The notes: generated from the letters alone by a model not told the origin. A stretch of 64,000 nt of DNA from an uncultured Sutterella sp. (GCA_900544335.1 UQUS01000006.1:1-64000), one strand, 5' to 3'. Counted from the first letter of the stretch, positions 53,027 through 62,390 are shown. A program made the numbers and translations.

Positions 53027-54447
53027 CAGAGCAAACTTATGCCCTAAACGCTCCCTGTGAGCTTGTCATTGATTTGACGGCAACGGCAGAGGAAACGGCG
53101 TCACTGACCTTTTATAAAATCCCCCGCCTGGCGATGGACCAGGTCGGGGATGTTTGTATCGACTGGGGTGACGGCGTTTTAGAGTACATCGACTGCACGC
53201 TCTCGGAAGTCGAATTACAGCGCATGGCTCGCGATGCTACGTTTACCCCCGTTTTACGCGTGGCGCACAGGGGGCTAGCCGAGGCCGTAACGCGCATTCG
53301 CATTCGTACGACATCCGGATTTTTACCGCTACGCGCTCTGGCGCATCAAACCTATGCCATCGTCTCGCCGCTACCGACTTTGACGGTCGGTCAAACGGAC
53401 AAAAACGGGAAATTACTTCCCACCAAACGGCTTTTGCCGCTCATTGAACCTGACGAGAGCGGGAAAACGGCCCTTACGTTTGTTGCGGGCGACCTTTTTA
53501 TCAATAACCCGAACCTTGCAGTCTTAGATCGCGCGTTTTACGCCAGCCGCATTCGCACGGTTGATGCGCACCTTTTCGATGCCATTGAAAACCCGGTCTC
53601 GATTCGCGAAATCTTTGCCCGAAGCGACTTAGAAGTCCTTCCCGGGGGGCTCCTGAGCCACGTCGGACCGAACACGGTCTGCACGCGCGCCTTTGCCGAT
53701 TGCCACGCATTAAAAGAGGTCTCGGACCCCTTTGCAGGCGCTCCCGTTCCGTTCGTTGTCGATGCGTTTTTGCAAGGCGCCCCGCACACAGCTTTTGCGT
53801 GGGCAGATCCTGCCCGTCGCGCTCAAATGGGATGGGTTCGTCCTAAAGCCGGTCCCGACGACCCAGCCTTTCGCTTCGTTTACAAAGCCGATGGAAGCAA
53901 CGAGTTTGTTTTGGCGTTTTACGAAACCGATTTGGCCCTACCCGGAGACTTTTGGATTGAGTGGGGAGACGGCTCGTCCGAGCGCATTGACTTTGACGGA
54001 CCGGCAACGATTTGCCACCGCTGGGAAAAGTCCGGGCTTTACACGGTGCTCATTCACTGGACGGCGCCCTACCCGGTTCGACCGTTCCGATTTTTCGATT
54101 CCTTAGTGCAAATTCTCGACCCCTTGCCGCCGATGCACCTTAAAGCTCTCGGCGAGCGCGGCGACTACTGCGGATGGGCGGCAGGATTTGAAAATCTGAC
54201 GGAGCTACCTACCGGGCTCTTTCGCAACAATCCGGACATCAAGAATCTGGAACAGTGTTTTGCCGGGTGCGTTGCCCTGACAAGCGTTCCCGATGACATC
54301 GTTTCCGATTGTCCGAAATTAGTCTGTGCCGATGCCATGTTTGCCTTTTGCTATAAACTCAAACGACTTCCGGCAAGTTACGCCAGGCTTGCGCGCCGCC
54401 TTGATCTCGATTGCTTTTGCGAAGAATCTGAGGAGGAGTCGGCATGA
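53023..54447 (+). CDS. WGDG-motif / leucine-rich-repeat protein, unknown function
   Basis: I do not recognise a named family. The 474-residue protein shows two similar halves. Each begins with a beta-rich, PKD-like module carrying a WGDG motif (IDWGDG at 46-51; IEWGDGSSERIDF from 312) and continues into irregular BspA-like leucine-rich repeats (for example NPNLAVLDRAFYASRIRTV and NPDIKNLEQCFAGCVALTSVP). There is no signal peptide or membrane segment; the C-terminus is acidic. Its ATG overlaps the mfd stop, and its own stop overlaps the next gene. Similar modules occur in surface and phage tail-fibre proteins, but here the product appears cytosolic. Confidence 0.75.
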   Translation: MTEQTYALNAPCELVIDLTATAEETASLTFYKIPRLAMDQVGDVCIDWGDGVLEYIDCTLSEVELQRMARDATFTPVLRVAHRGLAEAVTRIRIRTTSGFLPLRALAHQTYAIVSPLPTLTVGQTDKNGKLLPTKRLLPLIEPDESGKTALTFVAGDLFINNPNLAVLDRAFYASRIRTVDAHLFDAIENPVSIREIFARSDLEVLPGGLLSHVGPNTVCTRAFADCHALKEVSDPFAGAPVPFVVDAFLQGAPHTAFAWADPARRAQMGWVRPKAGPDDPAFRFVYKADGSNEFVLAFYETDLALPGDFWIEWGDGSSERIDFDGPATICHRWEKSGLYTVLIHWTAPYPVRPFRFFDSLVQILDPLPPMHLKALGERGDYCGWAAGFENLTELPTGLFRNNPDIKNLEQCFAGCVALTSVPDDIVSDCPKLVCADAMFAFCYKLKRLPASYARLARRLDLDCFCEESEEESA

Positions 54448-55379
54448 GAACCGCCTTAAAGCTTGAACTTTCCGTTCGACGCAATCGAGAGCTCGTTCGC
54501 TTTTCCTTCTCGAAGCGCCTTTGGGGTGAGGAAAAGGTCATTCACTACGCCTTGGATACGACCCATAGCGACACGGTGACCTGGGACGCCGATAAGCCCA
54601 CACAGGTGGAATTGACGCTGGATAAAGGAACCCACACCCTTGCCATTGACGTCGACGGTGTTTTGCCGTGCTCGACCGTCAGGCTCCCGGAACAGACCGT
54701 TGCACTCACAGACGAACTTCCGCTTCTCGTTGACCCGGTAACCGGCAAACCCTCGCGCAAAGCCGCGCTTTGGAATCCTGCGTACCCACCCGTCGGTCTG
54801 GCGCAAATCAGCGAAGCGCTTTTCATGCGTAACGCCCAGCTCATGGACTTAACGGAAACCTTTGCTCGACTTCCGAATTTAAAATCCGTGCCCAAGCTTG
54901 TCTTTTTGCCGCTTTCTCACGCACGCATCTTCACGGGACTATTTAAAAACAGCGCCCTCGAGACGGTCGATGCCGCGCTTTTCAGTGCCGCCGTCAATGC
55001 GACGGATTTCCGCGAAGTCTTTTACGGATGCCGCGCGCTTAAAAGCGTTCCCGAGACGCTTTTCGATGCCAATACGAAAGCCTGGCGCTTCGATCGCGCA
55101 TTCGAAAAAAGCGGTCTGACAAGCATTCCGAGCGCACTTTTTGCGCATGTGCTTCACGGAGCCAGCTTTGCTCGGACCTTTGCGCACTGCCCCTTAAAGA
55201 GCGTGCCCGAAGGCCTGTTAACGGGTCTTAACCCGACCGACGTGGACGGTATGTTCGAACCCGAAGAGACTTTGCCGCACGACCCGCTTAAAATTAAGGC
55301 CGCTCCTCGGTTTCCCGCCTCCTTCTTTACCGATATTCGAATGGCTCGCGGAATTCCGACGTTGTCGAAAACTCGCTAG
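54444..55379 (+). CDS. leucine-rich-repeat paralogue of the preceding gene
   Basis: The 311-residue protein has a degenerate beta-rich N-terminal module (about residues 1-115, no WGDG) and then about six irregular repeats of 23-25 residues of the form F..s.L..vp..LF (NSALETVDAALF, GCRALKSVPETLF, SGLTSIPSALF, HCPLKSVPEGLL). It lacks a signal peptide. It is translationally coupled to the preceding gene (ATGA overlap) and is clearly related to it, suggesting duplication and perhaps a complex. The function is unknown. Confidence 0.75.
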   Translation: MRTALKLELSVRRNRELVRFSFSKRLWGEEKVIHYALDTTHSDTVTWDADKPTQVELTLDKGTHTLAIDVDGVLPCSTVRLPEQTVALTDELPLLVDPVTGKPSRKAALWNPAYPPVGLAQISEALFMRNAQLMDLTETFARLPNLKSVPKLVFLPLSHARIFTGLFKNSALETVDAALFSAAVNATDFREVFYGCRALKSVPETLFDANTKAWRFDRAFEKSGLTSIPSALFAHVLHGASFARTFAHCPLKSVPEGLLTGLNPTDVDGMFEPEETLPHDPLKIKAAPRFPASFFTDIRMARGIPTLSKTR

Positions 55380-55396
55380 TCGTTTGTACGCGCATC

Positions 55397-56617
55397 ATGT
55401 CCATTTACATCATTCTTCTGGCCGCCATCGCTTTGATGGTGATTTTGATTCGGAAAAAAGTTCCGATCGGACCGGCAATTTTGGCCGGCGGATTGTTGAT
55501 TTGGCTCGCTCTTGATCGCAGACCGGCTTCCCTTTGGGCTGCCTTCAAGTCCATGGTCACGATGCCGCGAAGCTACGACTTACTCTTTGCCTTGTACTTC
55601 GTGGTGTGCCTTGAAATCGAGATGCGCAAAAGCGGCATTCTCAACGGCCTCGTGCAGTATCTGCACCACTTGATTCCGTCCAAGAAAGTGACGCTCGCCG
55701 TGATGCCGGCTTTCCTCGGCATGCTCCCTTCGATCGGCGGCGCACGGTTTTCCGCTCCGATTGTCAAAACGGTGGCCGAAGGACAGGACATCAGCAACGA
55801 ATCGAAAGCGCTCATCAATTTCTGGTTCCGTCACATTATGGAATTTGCCAATCCCATTGTGCCGGGCATTCTGTTGACGTGTGCGATTGCCAATGTGTCC
55901 GTAAGTTCCCTGATTGTCCACATGCTCTGGGTCAGTGCCGCGATGTTCATCATCGGCTGGTTCTTTTTCGTGGCTCCCTTAAAAATTGTCGAGCCGACGA
56001 AAGAACCTTCCGACGAAATGCTTGCCAAGTACCGTATCGACTTTATCCTCGCACTTTTGCCGATTTTCGGGGTGTTTGCCCTGTCGATGGCGTTCGGTCT
56101 TGCCGCATCGGTCTCGCTCCTGATTATCGTCGGATTGCTTTACCCGGTTTTGCGACTTTTAAAGCGCGATGTGAGTCTGAAAGAAATCTTCGTCGGCGCC
56201 GTGGAAAAGAAACTTCTACGTGACGTTGTGATGATTTTGTACTTTATTCAGCTCCTCGATGCAAGCGGAGCCCTCAATCAAATCGTCGCGAGCTTTCACG
56301 CTTCGGTCCTGCCGCTTCCGCTGATTCTCGCGTTCATCAGCTTTTTAATCGGCATGCTCACGGGTATGTCTCAAGGGCACGTAGCGATGATGATGCCGAT
56401 TGTGGCGGCTGTGGCACACGGGTCACTCGATTTAATCGGTCTTGTGCTCGTGTTCGGCGTCGGCGGACAGATGGTCACACCGACGCACGTGTGTTTGATG
56501 ATTTCGCTTGATTACTTTAAGGCCGACTTTTTCAAGACCTTAAAAAAATGTATCTGTGCCGAGGCAGTGCTACTGATTATTTTCTCGGTTGTCAGTTACC
56601 TGACGTGGGCCGGATAA
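55397..56617 (+). CDS. DUF401 family membrane transporter-like protein
   Basis: The 406-residue protein has about ten hydrophobic helices in two related halves with conserved loops MLPSIGGARFSAPIVKTVA and GMLTGMSQGHVAMMMPIVA, as in the DUF401 family of the ion-transporter superfamily. The substrate is unknown; an organic anion is the usual guess. It starts 17 bp after the repeat-protein pair and may be co-transcribed with mfd and these genes. Confidence 0.8.
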   Translation: MSIYIILLAAIALMVILIRKKVPIGPAILAGGLLIWLALDRRPASLWAAFKSMVTMPRSYDLLFALYFVVCLEIEMRKSGILNGLVQYLHHLIPSKKVTLAVMPAFLGMLPSIGGARFSAPIVKTVAEGQDISNESKALINFWFRHIMEFANPIVPGILLTCAIANVSVSSLIVHMLWVSAAMFIIGWFFFVAPLKIVEPTKEPSDEMLAKYRIDFILALLPIFGVFALSMAFGLAASVSLLIIVGLLYPVLRLLKRDVSLKEIFVGAVEKKLLRDVVMILYFIQLLDASGALNQIVASFHASVLPLPLILAFISFLIGMLTGMSQGHVAMMMPIVAAVAHGSLDLIGLVLVFGVGGQMVTPTHVCLMISLDYFKADFFKTLKKCICAEAVLLIIFSVVSYLTWAG

Positions 56618-56642
56618 GTTCCGGCCCCGAGAGCGTCTTAAA

Positions 56643-56858
56643 TTAGAGTTTTTGCACCGAAACGAGCGTAAATTCCTCTTTTTCAAGAGCGGCTCGTGCG
56701 GCTGCCTCGTCAAGCGGAACGGCGCTTTCAACTAAGGCCGCTTTATCGGCCAAATCCACGGAAACCGCCGTCACACCGGGCAGGGCCTTAAGGGCATTAC
56801 TTGCGGCTTTAGCACAATGCTCGCAGTGCATACCGTCAATACGTAGTTGTGTTTTCAT
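56643..56858 (-). other. possible internal start: stand-alone CopZ-like copper chaperone
   Basis: Within copA, in frame, GGAG stands 6 nt before an ATG (56858) that opens exactly at the C-terminal metal-binding domain. Internal initiation would yield a 71-residue protein with GMHCEHC, the size and shape of CopZ chaperones. This is seen in the sequence as a signal only; use of the start is inference. Confidence 0.35.
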
Positions 56859-59090
56859 CACTTTCTCCGAACTTAAAGAACAAGCGGCATCCGTTTTACC
56901 GAAAGCTTCGGGATGCCAAGCAAAAAGGCGCATTGCGTTTCCGACAACGCAAAGCGAACTTAAACTCATCGCGGCTGCGGCGAACATGGGGCTTAAGTGC
57001 CAACCGCAAATCGGGTAAAGAACCCCGGCCGCCAACGGAATTCCGAGAACGTTATAAAAGAACGCCCAAAAAAGGTTTTGCCGAATATTGCGCATCACGA
57101 CACGCGAGAGCCTAATTGAGGAGGCAATGTCCGAAAGATGCGAACTCACTAAAACAACATCGGCCGAGTCCATAGCCACATGGGTTCCGGCACCGATAGC
57201 CATGCCGACGTCGGCTCGTACGAGCGAGGGCGCATCATTGATTCCGTCCCCGACAAAAAGCACGTGACGCCCCTCGCGGTGAAGTTTTTCCACAAGGGCT
57301 TCTTTGTCTTCGGGCGTCATGGCGCCGACGGCGTGCGTAAGACCTAACTTCTCTCGAACGTCTTGGACCACCGAGTCGGCATCGCCGCTCGCTAGATAAA
57401 TCTCCATGCCGAACTTTTTGAGCGTCGCAATAAAGGGCGCTGCCGAGTCTTTTAAGGTATCGCTTAAGGTAAATGCGGCGCAAACAACCGCGTTTTCCCG
57501 CAGATACAAAACCGTCTGTCTGCTCTTATCGGGGATAAGGGCAGCATTAAGCGTTGCCGGGGTAATCGAAAGAGCATCGGGATTTCCGACCTCAATAACA
57601 CGCGATGCGATTGTTGCCCGTACATAGCCTTGATCGGCGTAAAAGTCCGTTGCCTCCGCTTCCTTTGCCCCGTGTTCCTTGGCATACCGACACAGCGCTT
57701 TGGCAAGCGGGTGGGTACTAAAAGACTCAACGGACAAAACCCAAGAAAGAATCTGGTCGACACAGTGGGACGGAGTGACCGAAACGGATGTCACGGAAAA
57801 CTCCCCTTGCGTCAGAGTCCCGGTTTTATCCAAAACCGCCGTATCGATGCGGCTCATTTCTTCCAGCGCGGCGGCATTTTTAAAAAAGACGCCGTTTCGG
57901 GCCGCCAGGCTCCCGGCAATGGTCACGGCAACCGGAGTCGCCAGGCCCAGGGCACACGGGCAGGAAATCACAAGCACACAAACCGCATTAATGAGCGAAA
58001 ACTCCGTCGGGTATCCCAATAGCGACCACAGGATAAACGTCAGGATTGAAAGCACGATGACAATCGGAACAAAGACGGCGCTCACTTTGTCGGCAACGCG
58101 TTCAATCGGGGCTTTGGACTCCGTGACCGAATCCACTAAATTGAGAATCTGAGCAAAGCGCGTGGAAGCGCCCGCTTGAGTGACCTTTAAGTGAACCCAA
58201 CCGCCCACCGCATGCGTGGCGCAAAAAAGCGTGTCGCCGACACGAACCTCCCGCGGAAGGCTCTCACCGGTAAGCGATGACTCATCGACTTGTGCCGATC
58301 CGTCGACAACGATGCCGTCGGCTGCAATCGCGTCCCCGGCGCGCACGAAAAGAATGTCGCCTGCTTGAATATCCTTAGCATCGATTGTTTCGGTTTTTTC
58401 ACCCGCAAGGCGCACGGCCTGATGGGGGATTTGTCCGGCAAGCGCTTCCAACGAGGAGGCTGTTTTGTCCCTCGCTTTCCCTTCGAGCCATTTGCCGACG
58501 CCGACAAAGGCATAAATCATGGCAGCAGAATCAAAATAAAGGCGCGACAACGTTTCCGTGCTCAAGGTGCGAGAGTCCGTCAGTGCCGAGATTAAAATCG
58601 CGAGACTGAAAAGAAACGAGGCGCTCGAACCTAAAGCAACCAGCGTATCCATCGTCGGTGACCGGCGCACAAGGCCTGTGACGCCCGCGAGCCAGTGCCT
58701 GCGATTAATGACAAGCACCGCCGCTGCAAGAGCGACCTGAGAGAGGGCGTTTGTAAGCGGGTCGATATTAAGTTTCCCCCCTCCCATCGCGAGGACAAAA
58801 AGAAGTGCGGCCAGAAGCACCGTGGCAAGAAGTTCATAAGTCCCTTCGCGAGGGGGTCTGGTTACGGTCACACGATTGACCTGTTCGGATGCCGAGTAAC
58901 CGGCTTCCTGAATTCGTTTGCAAAGGTCGTCCGATGAAAACTGCGCCGTATCCACACGAACAACGAGCGTGCCGCGAACCAGATTCACGGCAGCCTCTTT
59001 GACGCCCGGACACGACAGGGCCGTTCGCTCTACGCGCGAAGAACAGGCGGCACAATGCATGCCGCCGACGGTGTATTTCAATTGTTTCAT
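56643..59090 (-). CDS. copA: copper-exporting P1B-type ATPase with HMA domains at both ends
   Basis: CopA pumps Cu(I) out of the cytosol. The 815-residue protein has an N-terminal heavy-metal domain (GMHCAAC, Cys13 and Cys16), eight membrane helices, the actuator TGES, the transmembrane metal site SCPCALG, DKTGTLTQG with the phosphorylated Asp, and GDGINDAPSL. It carries a second heavy-metal domain at the extreme C-terminus (residues 745-815, GMHCEHC), an unusual position. A Fur-like palindrome lies just upstream of the start. No copper chaperone or CueR gene is adjacent. Confidence 0.95.
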   Translation of the reverse strand: MKQLKYTVGGMHCAACSSRVERTALSCPGVKEAAVNLVRGTLVVRVDTAQFSSDDLCKRIQEAGYSASEQVNRVTVTRPPREGTYELLATVLLAALLFVLAMGGGKLNIDPLTNALSQVALAAAVLVINRRHWLAGVTGLVRRSPTMDTLVALGSSASFLFSLAILISALTDSRTLSTETLSRLYFDSAAMIYAFVGVGKWLEGKARDKTASSLEALAGQIPHQAVRLAGEKTETIDAKDIQAGDILFVRAGDAIAADGIVVDGSAQVDESSLTGESLPREVRVGDTLFCATHAVGGWVHLKVTQAGASTRFAQILNLVDSVTESKAPIERVADKVSAVFVPIVIVLSILTFILWSLLGYPTEFSLINAVCVLVISCPCALGLATPVAVTIAGSLAARNGVFFKNAAALEEMSRIDTAVLDKTGTLTQGEFSVTSVSVTPSHCVDQILSWVLSVESFSTHPLAKALCRYAKEHGAKEAEATDFYADQGYVRATIASRVIEVGNPDALSITPATLNAALIPDKSRQTVLYLRENAVVCAAFTLSDTLKDSAAPFIATLKKFGMEIYLASGDADSVVQDVREKLGLTHAVGAMTPEDKEALVEKLHREGRHVLFVGDGINDAPSLVRADVGMAIGAGTHVAMDSADVVLVSSHLSDIASSIRLSRVVMRNIRQNLFWAFFYNVLGIPLAAGVLYPICGWHLSPMFAAAAMSLSSLCVVGNAMRLFAWHPEAFGKTDAACSLSSEKVMKTQLRIDGMHCEHCAKAASNALKALPGVTAVSVDLADKAALVESAVPLDEAAARAALEKEEFTLVSVQKL

Positions 59091-59107
59091 GAAAAGCGAA
59101 AATCAAA

Positions 59108-59128
59108 AGATGAGAAACATTCTCATCT
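59108..59128. promoter_or_regulatory. operator-like palindrome upstream of copA
   Basis: AGATGAGAA and TTCTCATCT flank a 3-nt ACA centre, a perfect 9-bp dyad 18 bp before the copA start. The core TGAGAAACATTCTCA fits the 7-1-7 Fur-box pattern at most positions. TAGAAT (59139-59134 on -) could be the -10, placing the dyad downstream of it, where a repressor would block transcription. It could equally be bound by another metal regulator. Confidence 0.5.
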
Positions 59129-59350
59129 TCGAAATTCTAGACCAAAAAAAAGACCGCCCGATATGACTACCGAGCGGTATCTGACTAGTCCCGAAGAGGC
59201 AGAGCCTCTTGCCTGGTTCTTAAGGAGAGTTGAAAGCAAGAACTGTTTCTCAACTTTCAGGGCGTAGTCTACGAAAAAATGTTGCACTTTCCTATAACTC
59301 CAAAGTCTATAAAAGGGTAGTTCGTTCGGGTTAGCGTCAAGCGAAAGTGC
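59129..59350. other. intergenic region between copA and metQ
   Basis: No gene is seen. AAGAGGC/GCCTCTT (59194-59210) is a perfect 7-bp hairpin with a 3-nt loop. The 59220-59260 stretch has weaker complementary segments around GTTGA/TCAAC. Confidence 0.4.
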
Positions 59351-59388
59351 AAAAAAAAGGCGCTTACAGCACATAGCCGAAAGCGCCC
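59351..59388 (-). terminator. intrinsic terminator of metQ
   Basis: GGCGCTT (59359-59365) pairs with AAGCGCC (59381-59387); on the minus strand eight T follow. It lies 22 bp after the metQ stop. Confidence 0.8.
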
Positions 59389-59409
59389 GAAACCTGCAGG
59401 GAGGTTCAA

Positions 59410-60228
59410 TCAGAACGTCGGATACACCGCACCCTTGTACTGCTTGAGGATGTAATCGCGCACGACCTGAGAGTGCATCACTTGCGCAAGCTTACTTAAC
59501 GCTTCGCGGTTATCCCCCGTGCGAATCACGACCACGTTGGCATACGGAGAATCTGCGCTTTCGATAAAGAGCGAATCCTTAGCCGGGTTCAGTCCCACAC
59601 CCAACGCATAATTCGAATTAATGACGGCGAGCGTCACGTCATCCAAAGCACGCGGCAGCACGGCCGCTTCCATTTCCACAATCTTAAGGTTATGCGTATT
59701 GTTGATGACATCGGCCGGTGTGCCGTTGATGCCGACACCGGGTTTCAAGCTGAATAGACCGGCATCGGAAAGGACCTTCAAAGCACGTCCGCCGTTTGTC
59801 GGATCATTAGGAATCGCAACCTTGGCGCCGTCGGGAACCGACTTCAGATCTTTAATCGTTTTGGAGTAAACAGCCATCGGTTCGATGTGCACGCTGCAAA
59901 GGACGGACAAATTGAGTTTACGATCTTTGGCAAAGCTTTCCAGATACGGAACATGCTGGAAGTAGTTCGCATCGATTTCCTTGTCAGCCAGTGCCAAATT
60001 GGGCTTGACGTAGTCGGTAAATTCGATGACTTTCAGGTTCACGCCCTGCTTTTTCAATTCAGGGGCCGCAACCTTCAAAATGTCCGCATGCGGAACGGGA
60101 GTCGCTCCGACGGTAATCGTAACTTCCTTGGCAGCAACTGGCGCCTGATCGGCTTTCTTATCTCCGCATCCGGCCAAAGCCAAAGCAAACACCGAGCATG
60201 CCGTCAAAAGTAACGCTGTTTTTTTCAT
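59410..60228 (-). CDS. metQ: methionine-binding lipoprotein MetQ/NlpA
   Basis: MetQ captures methionine for the MetNI ABC importer. From ATG 60228 it has 272 residues with a lipoprotein signal whose lipobox LAGC places the lipidated Cys at 21. The mature domain contains VGATPVPHADIL, the family segment EFTDYVKPNLALADKEIDANYFQH and NDPTNGGRALKVL. A TTG six codons upstream is less likely. metN and metI are not adjacent, so this is a solitary binding protein. No SAM riboswitch is visible. Confidence 0.93.
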   Translation of the reverse strand: MKKTALLLTACSVFALALAGCGDKKADQAPVAAKEVTITVGATPVPHADILKVAAPELKKQGVNLKVIEFTDYVKPNLALADKEIDANYFQHVPYLESFAKDRKLNLSVLCSVHIEPMAVYSKTIKDLKSVPDGAKVAIPNDPTNGGRALKVLSDAGLFSLKPGVGINGTPADVINNTHNLKIVEMEAAVLPRALDDVTLAVINSNYALGVGLNPAKDSLFIESADSPYANVVVIRTGDNREALSKLAQVMHSQVVRDYILKQYKGAVYPTF

Positions 60229-60283
60229 ATCAAATCGTCCATACAAAGAGAGGAAATAAGATGGACGTGATTGTAACGGCGGG

Positions 60284-60306
60284 AAAAATCGTCAGTCTTG
60301 ATTTTT
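60284..60306 (-). terminator. weak terminator-like hairpin after parE
   Basis: AAAAATC (60284-60290) and GATTTTT (60300-60306) form an AT-rich 7-bp stem with T runs on both sides, 43 bp after the parE stop on the minus strand. Confidence 0.35.
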
Positions 60307-60348
60307 CTGCCCTTTCTTGTGTTTTGTCTGACTTCCTAGGTGAAACGC

Positions 60349-62325
60349 CTAAATATCCAATTCCAGATCCTCGCCGTGCGTTTCCATCCACAAGCGCCGT
60401 CCCTGAGCCTCGCCCTTGGCCATCAGAAGCGTCATAACGGCATCGGTCTGGCTTTTTTCCAGATCTCCGAGCGTCACGGGAAGCAGGTGCCGGGTATCGG
60501 GATGAAAGGCGGCCTCCGCCAGTTGCTTTTCACTCATCTCACCGAGACCTTTAAAGCGGGAAATGTTGAGCTTTTCCGCCTTGATGCCGTCTTTTTCCAA
60601 CTTGGAAAGCGTGCGCTTTAATTCCTTATCATCGGCACAATAGAGTTTCTTTTCGGCCTTTTTTCCGACCTTAGGCACATCGATTCGATAAAGCGGAGGC
60701 TGCGCAATAAAGACGTGCCCTTCGCTAATTAGTTTCGGGAAATGCCGGTAAAAGAGCGTGAGCAGTAGGACTTGAATGTGACTGCCGTCCACATCGGCAT
60801 CAGCCAGAATACAAACCTTGCCGTAACGCAAGCCTTTTAAGTCGACATTCGGGTCATTGAGTTTGTGCGGATCGACGCCGAGTGCCACGGCAATGTCGTG
60901 AATAATCTGAGAGGCGAAAATTCGGTCGGCATCGACTTCCCAGGTATTTAACACCTTGCCGCGTAAAGGCAAGATTGCCTGATACTCTTTGTCGCGTCCC
61001 TGTTTGGCCGTACCGCCCGCACTATCGCCTTCGACAAGGAAGATTTCATTGTGTTCGATATCGGTCGATTCGCAATCGGTAAGTTTCCCGGGAAGAACAG
61101 CCACGGTCGAGCCGCGCTTTTTCTCGACCTTTTTCATCTGTCTTTGGCGGGAAAGCGCCTGTTTATTGACGAGCTCGGCAAGCTTTTTCCCGTTTTCCAG
61201 GTGGGCATTGAGCCAAATCTCGAACTGGGGACGCACGAAACTTGAGACGAGGCGGAAGGCGTCGCGACTCGTGAGTTTTTCTTTGGTCTGTCCCTGAAAC
61301 TGGGGATCGAGGGATTTGGCCGACAAAATGAAACCGGCACGGGCAAAGACATCCTCGCTTTGCAGTTTGACGCCCTTACTCATCAAGCCGTGGGCTTCCA
61401 TAAAAGCGCGCATCGCACCGAAAAGACCGTCGCGAAGACCTGCCTCATGCGTGCCGCCGGCCGGCGTCGGAATGAGGTTAACAAAGCTTTCGCGCACGGG
61501 AGTGCCGAACTCGGTCCAGACAACGACCCAAGAAGCGCCCTCCCCTTCGTTAAAGCCCTCGGTCTCGGCATCGGCCCAGCCCTGCGCTTCAAAGGGTTCG
61601 ATTAAAAGCGGTTCCTGCACCTCGGCCAAAAGGTACTCGCGCAGTCCCCCTTGGTAGCACCAGTGCTGCTCGTCGCCGTTTTTCTCATTGAAGAAGGACA
61701 CGCGGCATCCCGGAAGCAGCACGGCCTTACTTTTCAGTAGGCGAATTAAGTGCGTAATCGGAATCTCGGCACTGTCGAAATACTTCGGATTCGGCACACA
61801 GACCACACGCGTTCCCGTGTAGTGCTTTGAGCGCGTATTTTCCACTTGCGTCAAAGGCTGCGTCACAAAGCCGTTTTCAAATCCGATTTCAAACTGCTTA
61901 CCTTCACGCCAGACCGTCACGTGCATCGATTGACTTAAGGCATTGGTGACCGAAACACCCACCCCGTGTAAGCCGCCCGAAAAACTATAGGCTCCGCCTT
62001 CGGTCTTATTGAATTTTCCGCCGGCATGTAAGTGGGTAAAGACGAGCTCGACGGTCGGAATGCCTTCTGTCGGGTGAATGCCTGTCGGAATACCGCGACC
62101 GTTATCTTCCACGCAAATCGCGCCTTCACGCGTGAGTGTTAAACGGATGCTGTCTCCGAAACCGGCGAGAACTTCATCGCTCGCATTATCGAGAACTTCC
62201 TGAATGATATGGAGCGGGTTGTCCGTGAGCGTGTACATCCCCGGGCGTTGCTTGACGGGCTCAAGCCCCTTAAGAACCTGAATGGAAGACTCCGCATATT
62301 CATTCGCACGCTTTCGAACAGCCAT
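60349..62325 (-). CDS. parE: DNA topoisomerase IV subunit B
   Basis: ParE is the ATPase half of the decatenating type II topoisomerase. The 658-residue protein has the ParE-type N-terminus AESSIQVLKGLEPVKQRPGMYT, the ATP-binding segments DNGRGIP and GGLHGVGVSVTNALS, and the TOPRIM signature EGDSAGGTAKQGRDKEYQAI with ILADADVDGSHI. The gene for its partner ParC is not adjacent, although the two are often neighbours. Confidence 0.94.
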   Translation of the reverse strand: MAVRKRANEYAESSIQVLKGLEPVKQRPGMYTLTDNPLHIIQEVLDNASDEVLAGFGDSIRLTLTREGAICVEDNGRGIPTGIHPTEGIPTVELVFTHLHAGGKFNKTEGGAYSFSGGLHGVGVSVTNALSQSMHVTVWREGKQFEIGFENGFVTQPLTQVENTRSKHYTGTRVVCVPNPKYFDSAEIPITHLIRLLKSKAVLLPGCRVSFFNEKNGDEQHWCYQGGLREYLLAEVQEPLLIEPFEAQGWADAETEGFNEGEGASWVVVWTEFGTPVRESFVNLIPTPAGGTHEAGLRDGLFGAMRAFMEAHGLMSKGVKLQSEDVFARAGFILSAKSLDPQFQGQTKEKLTSRDAFRLVSSFVRPQFEIWLNAHLENGKKLAELVNKQALSRQRQMKKVEKKRGSTVAVLPGKLTDCESTDIEHNEIFLVEGDSAGGTAKQGRDKEYQAILPLRGKVLNTWEVDADRIFASQIIHDIAVALGVDPHKLNDPNVDLKGLRYGKVCILADADVDGSHIQVLLLTLFYRHFPKLISEGHVFIAQPPLYRIDVPKVGKKAEKKLYCADDKELKRTLSKLEKDGIKAEKLNISRFKGLGEMSEKQLAEAAFHPDTRHLLPVTLGDLEKSQTDAVMTLLMAKGEAQGRRLWMETHGEDLELDI

Positions 62326-62390
62326 TATTCCCTCTCAATTCGGCATCACGGACACCGCTATGCCCGCCCGAGCCGTTTTTACCATCGCCG

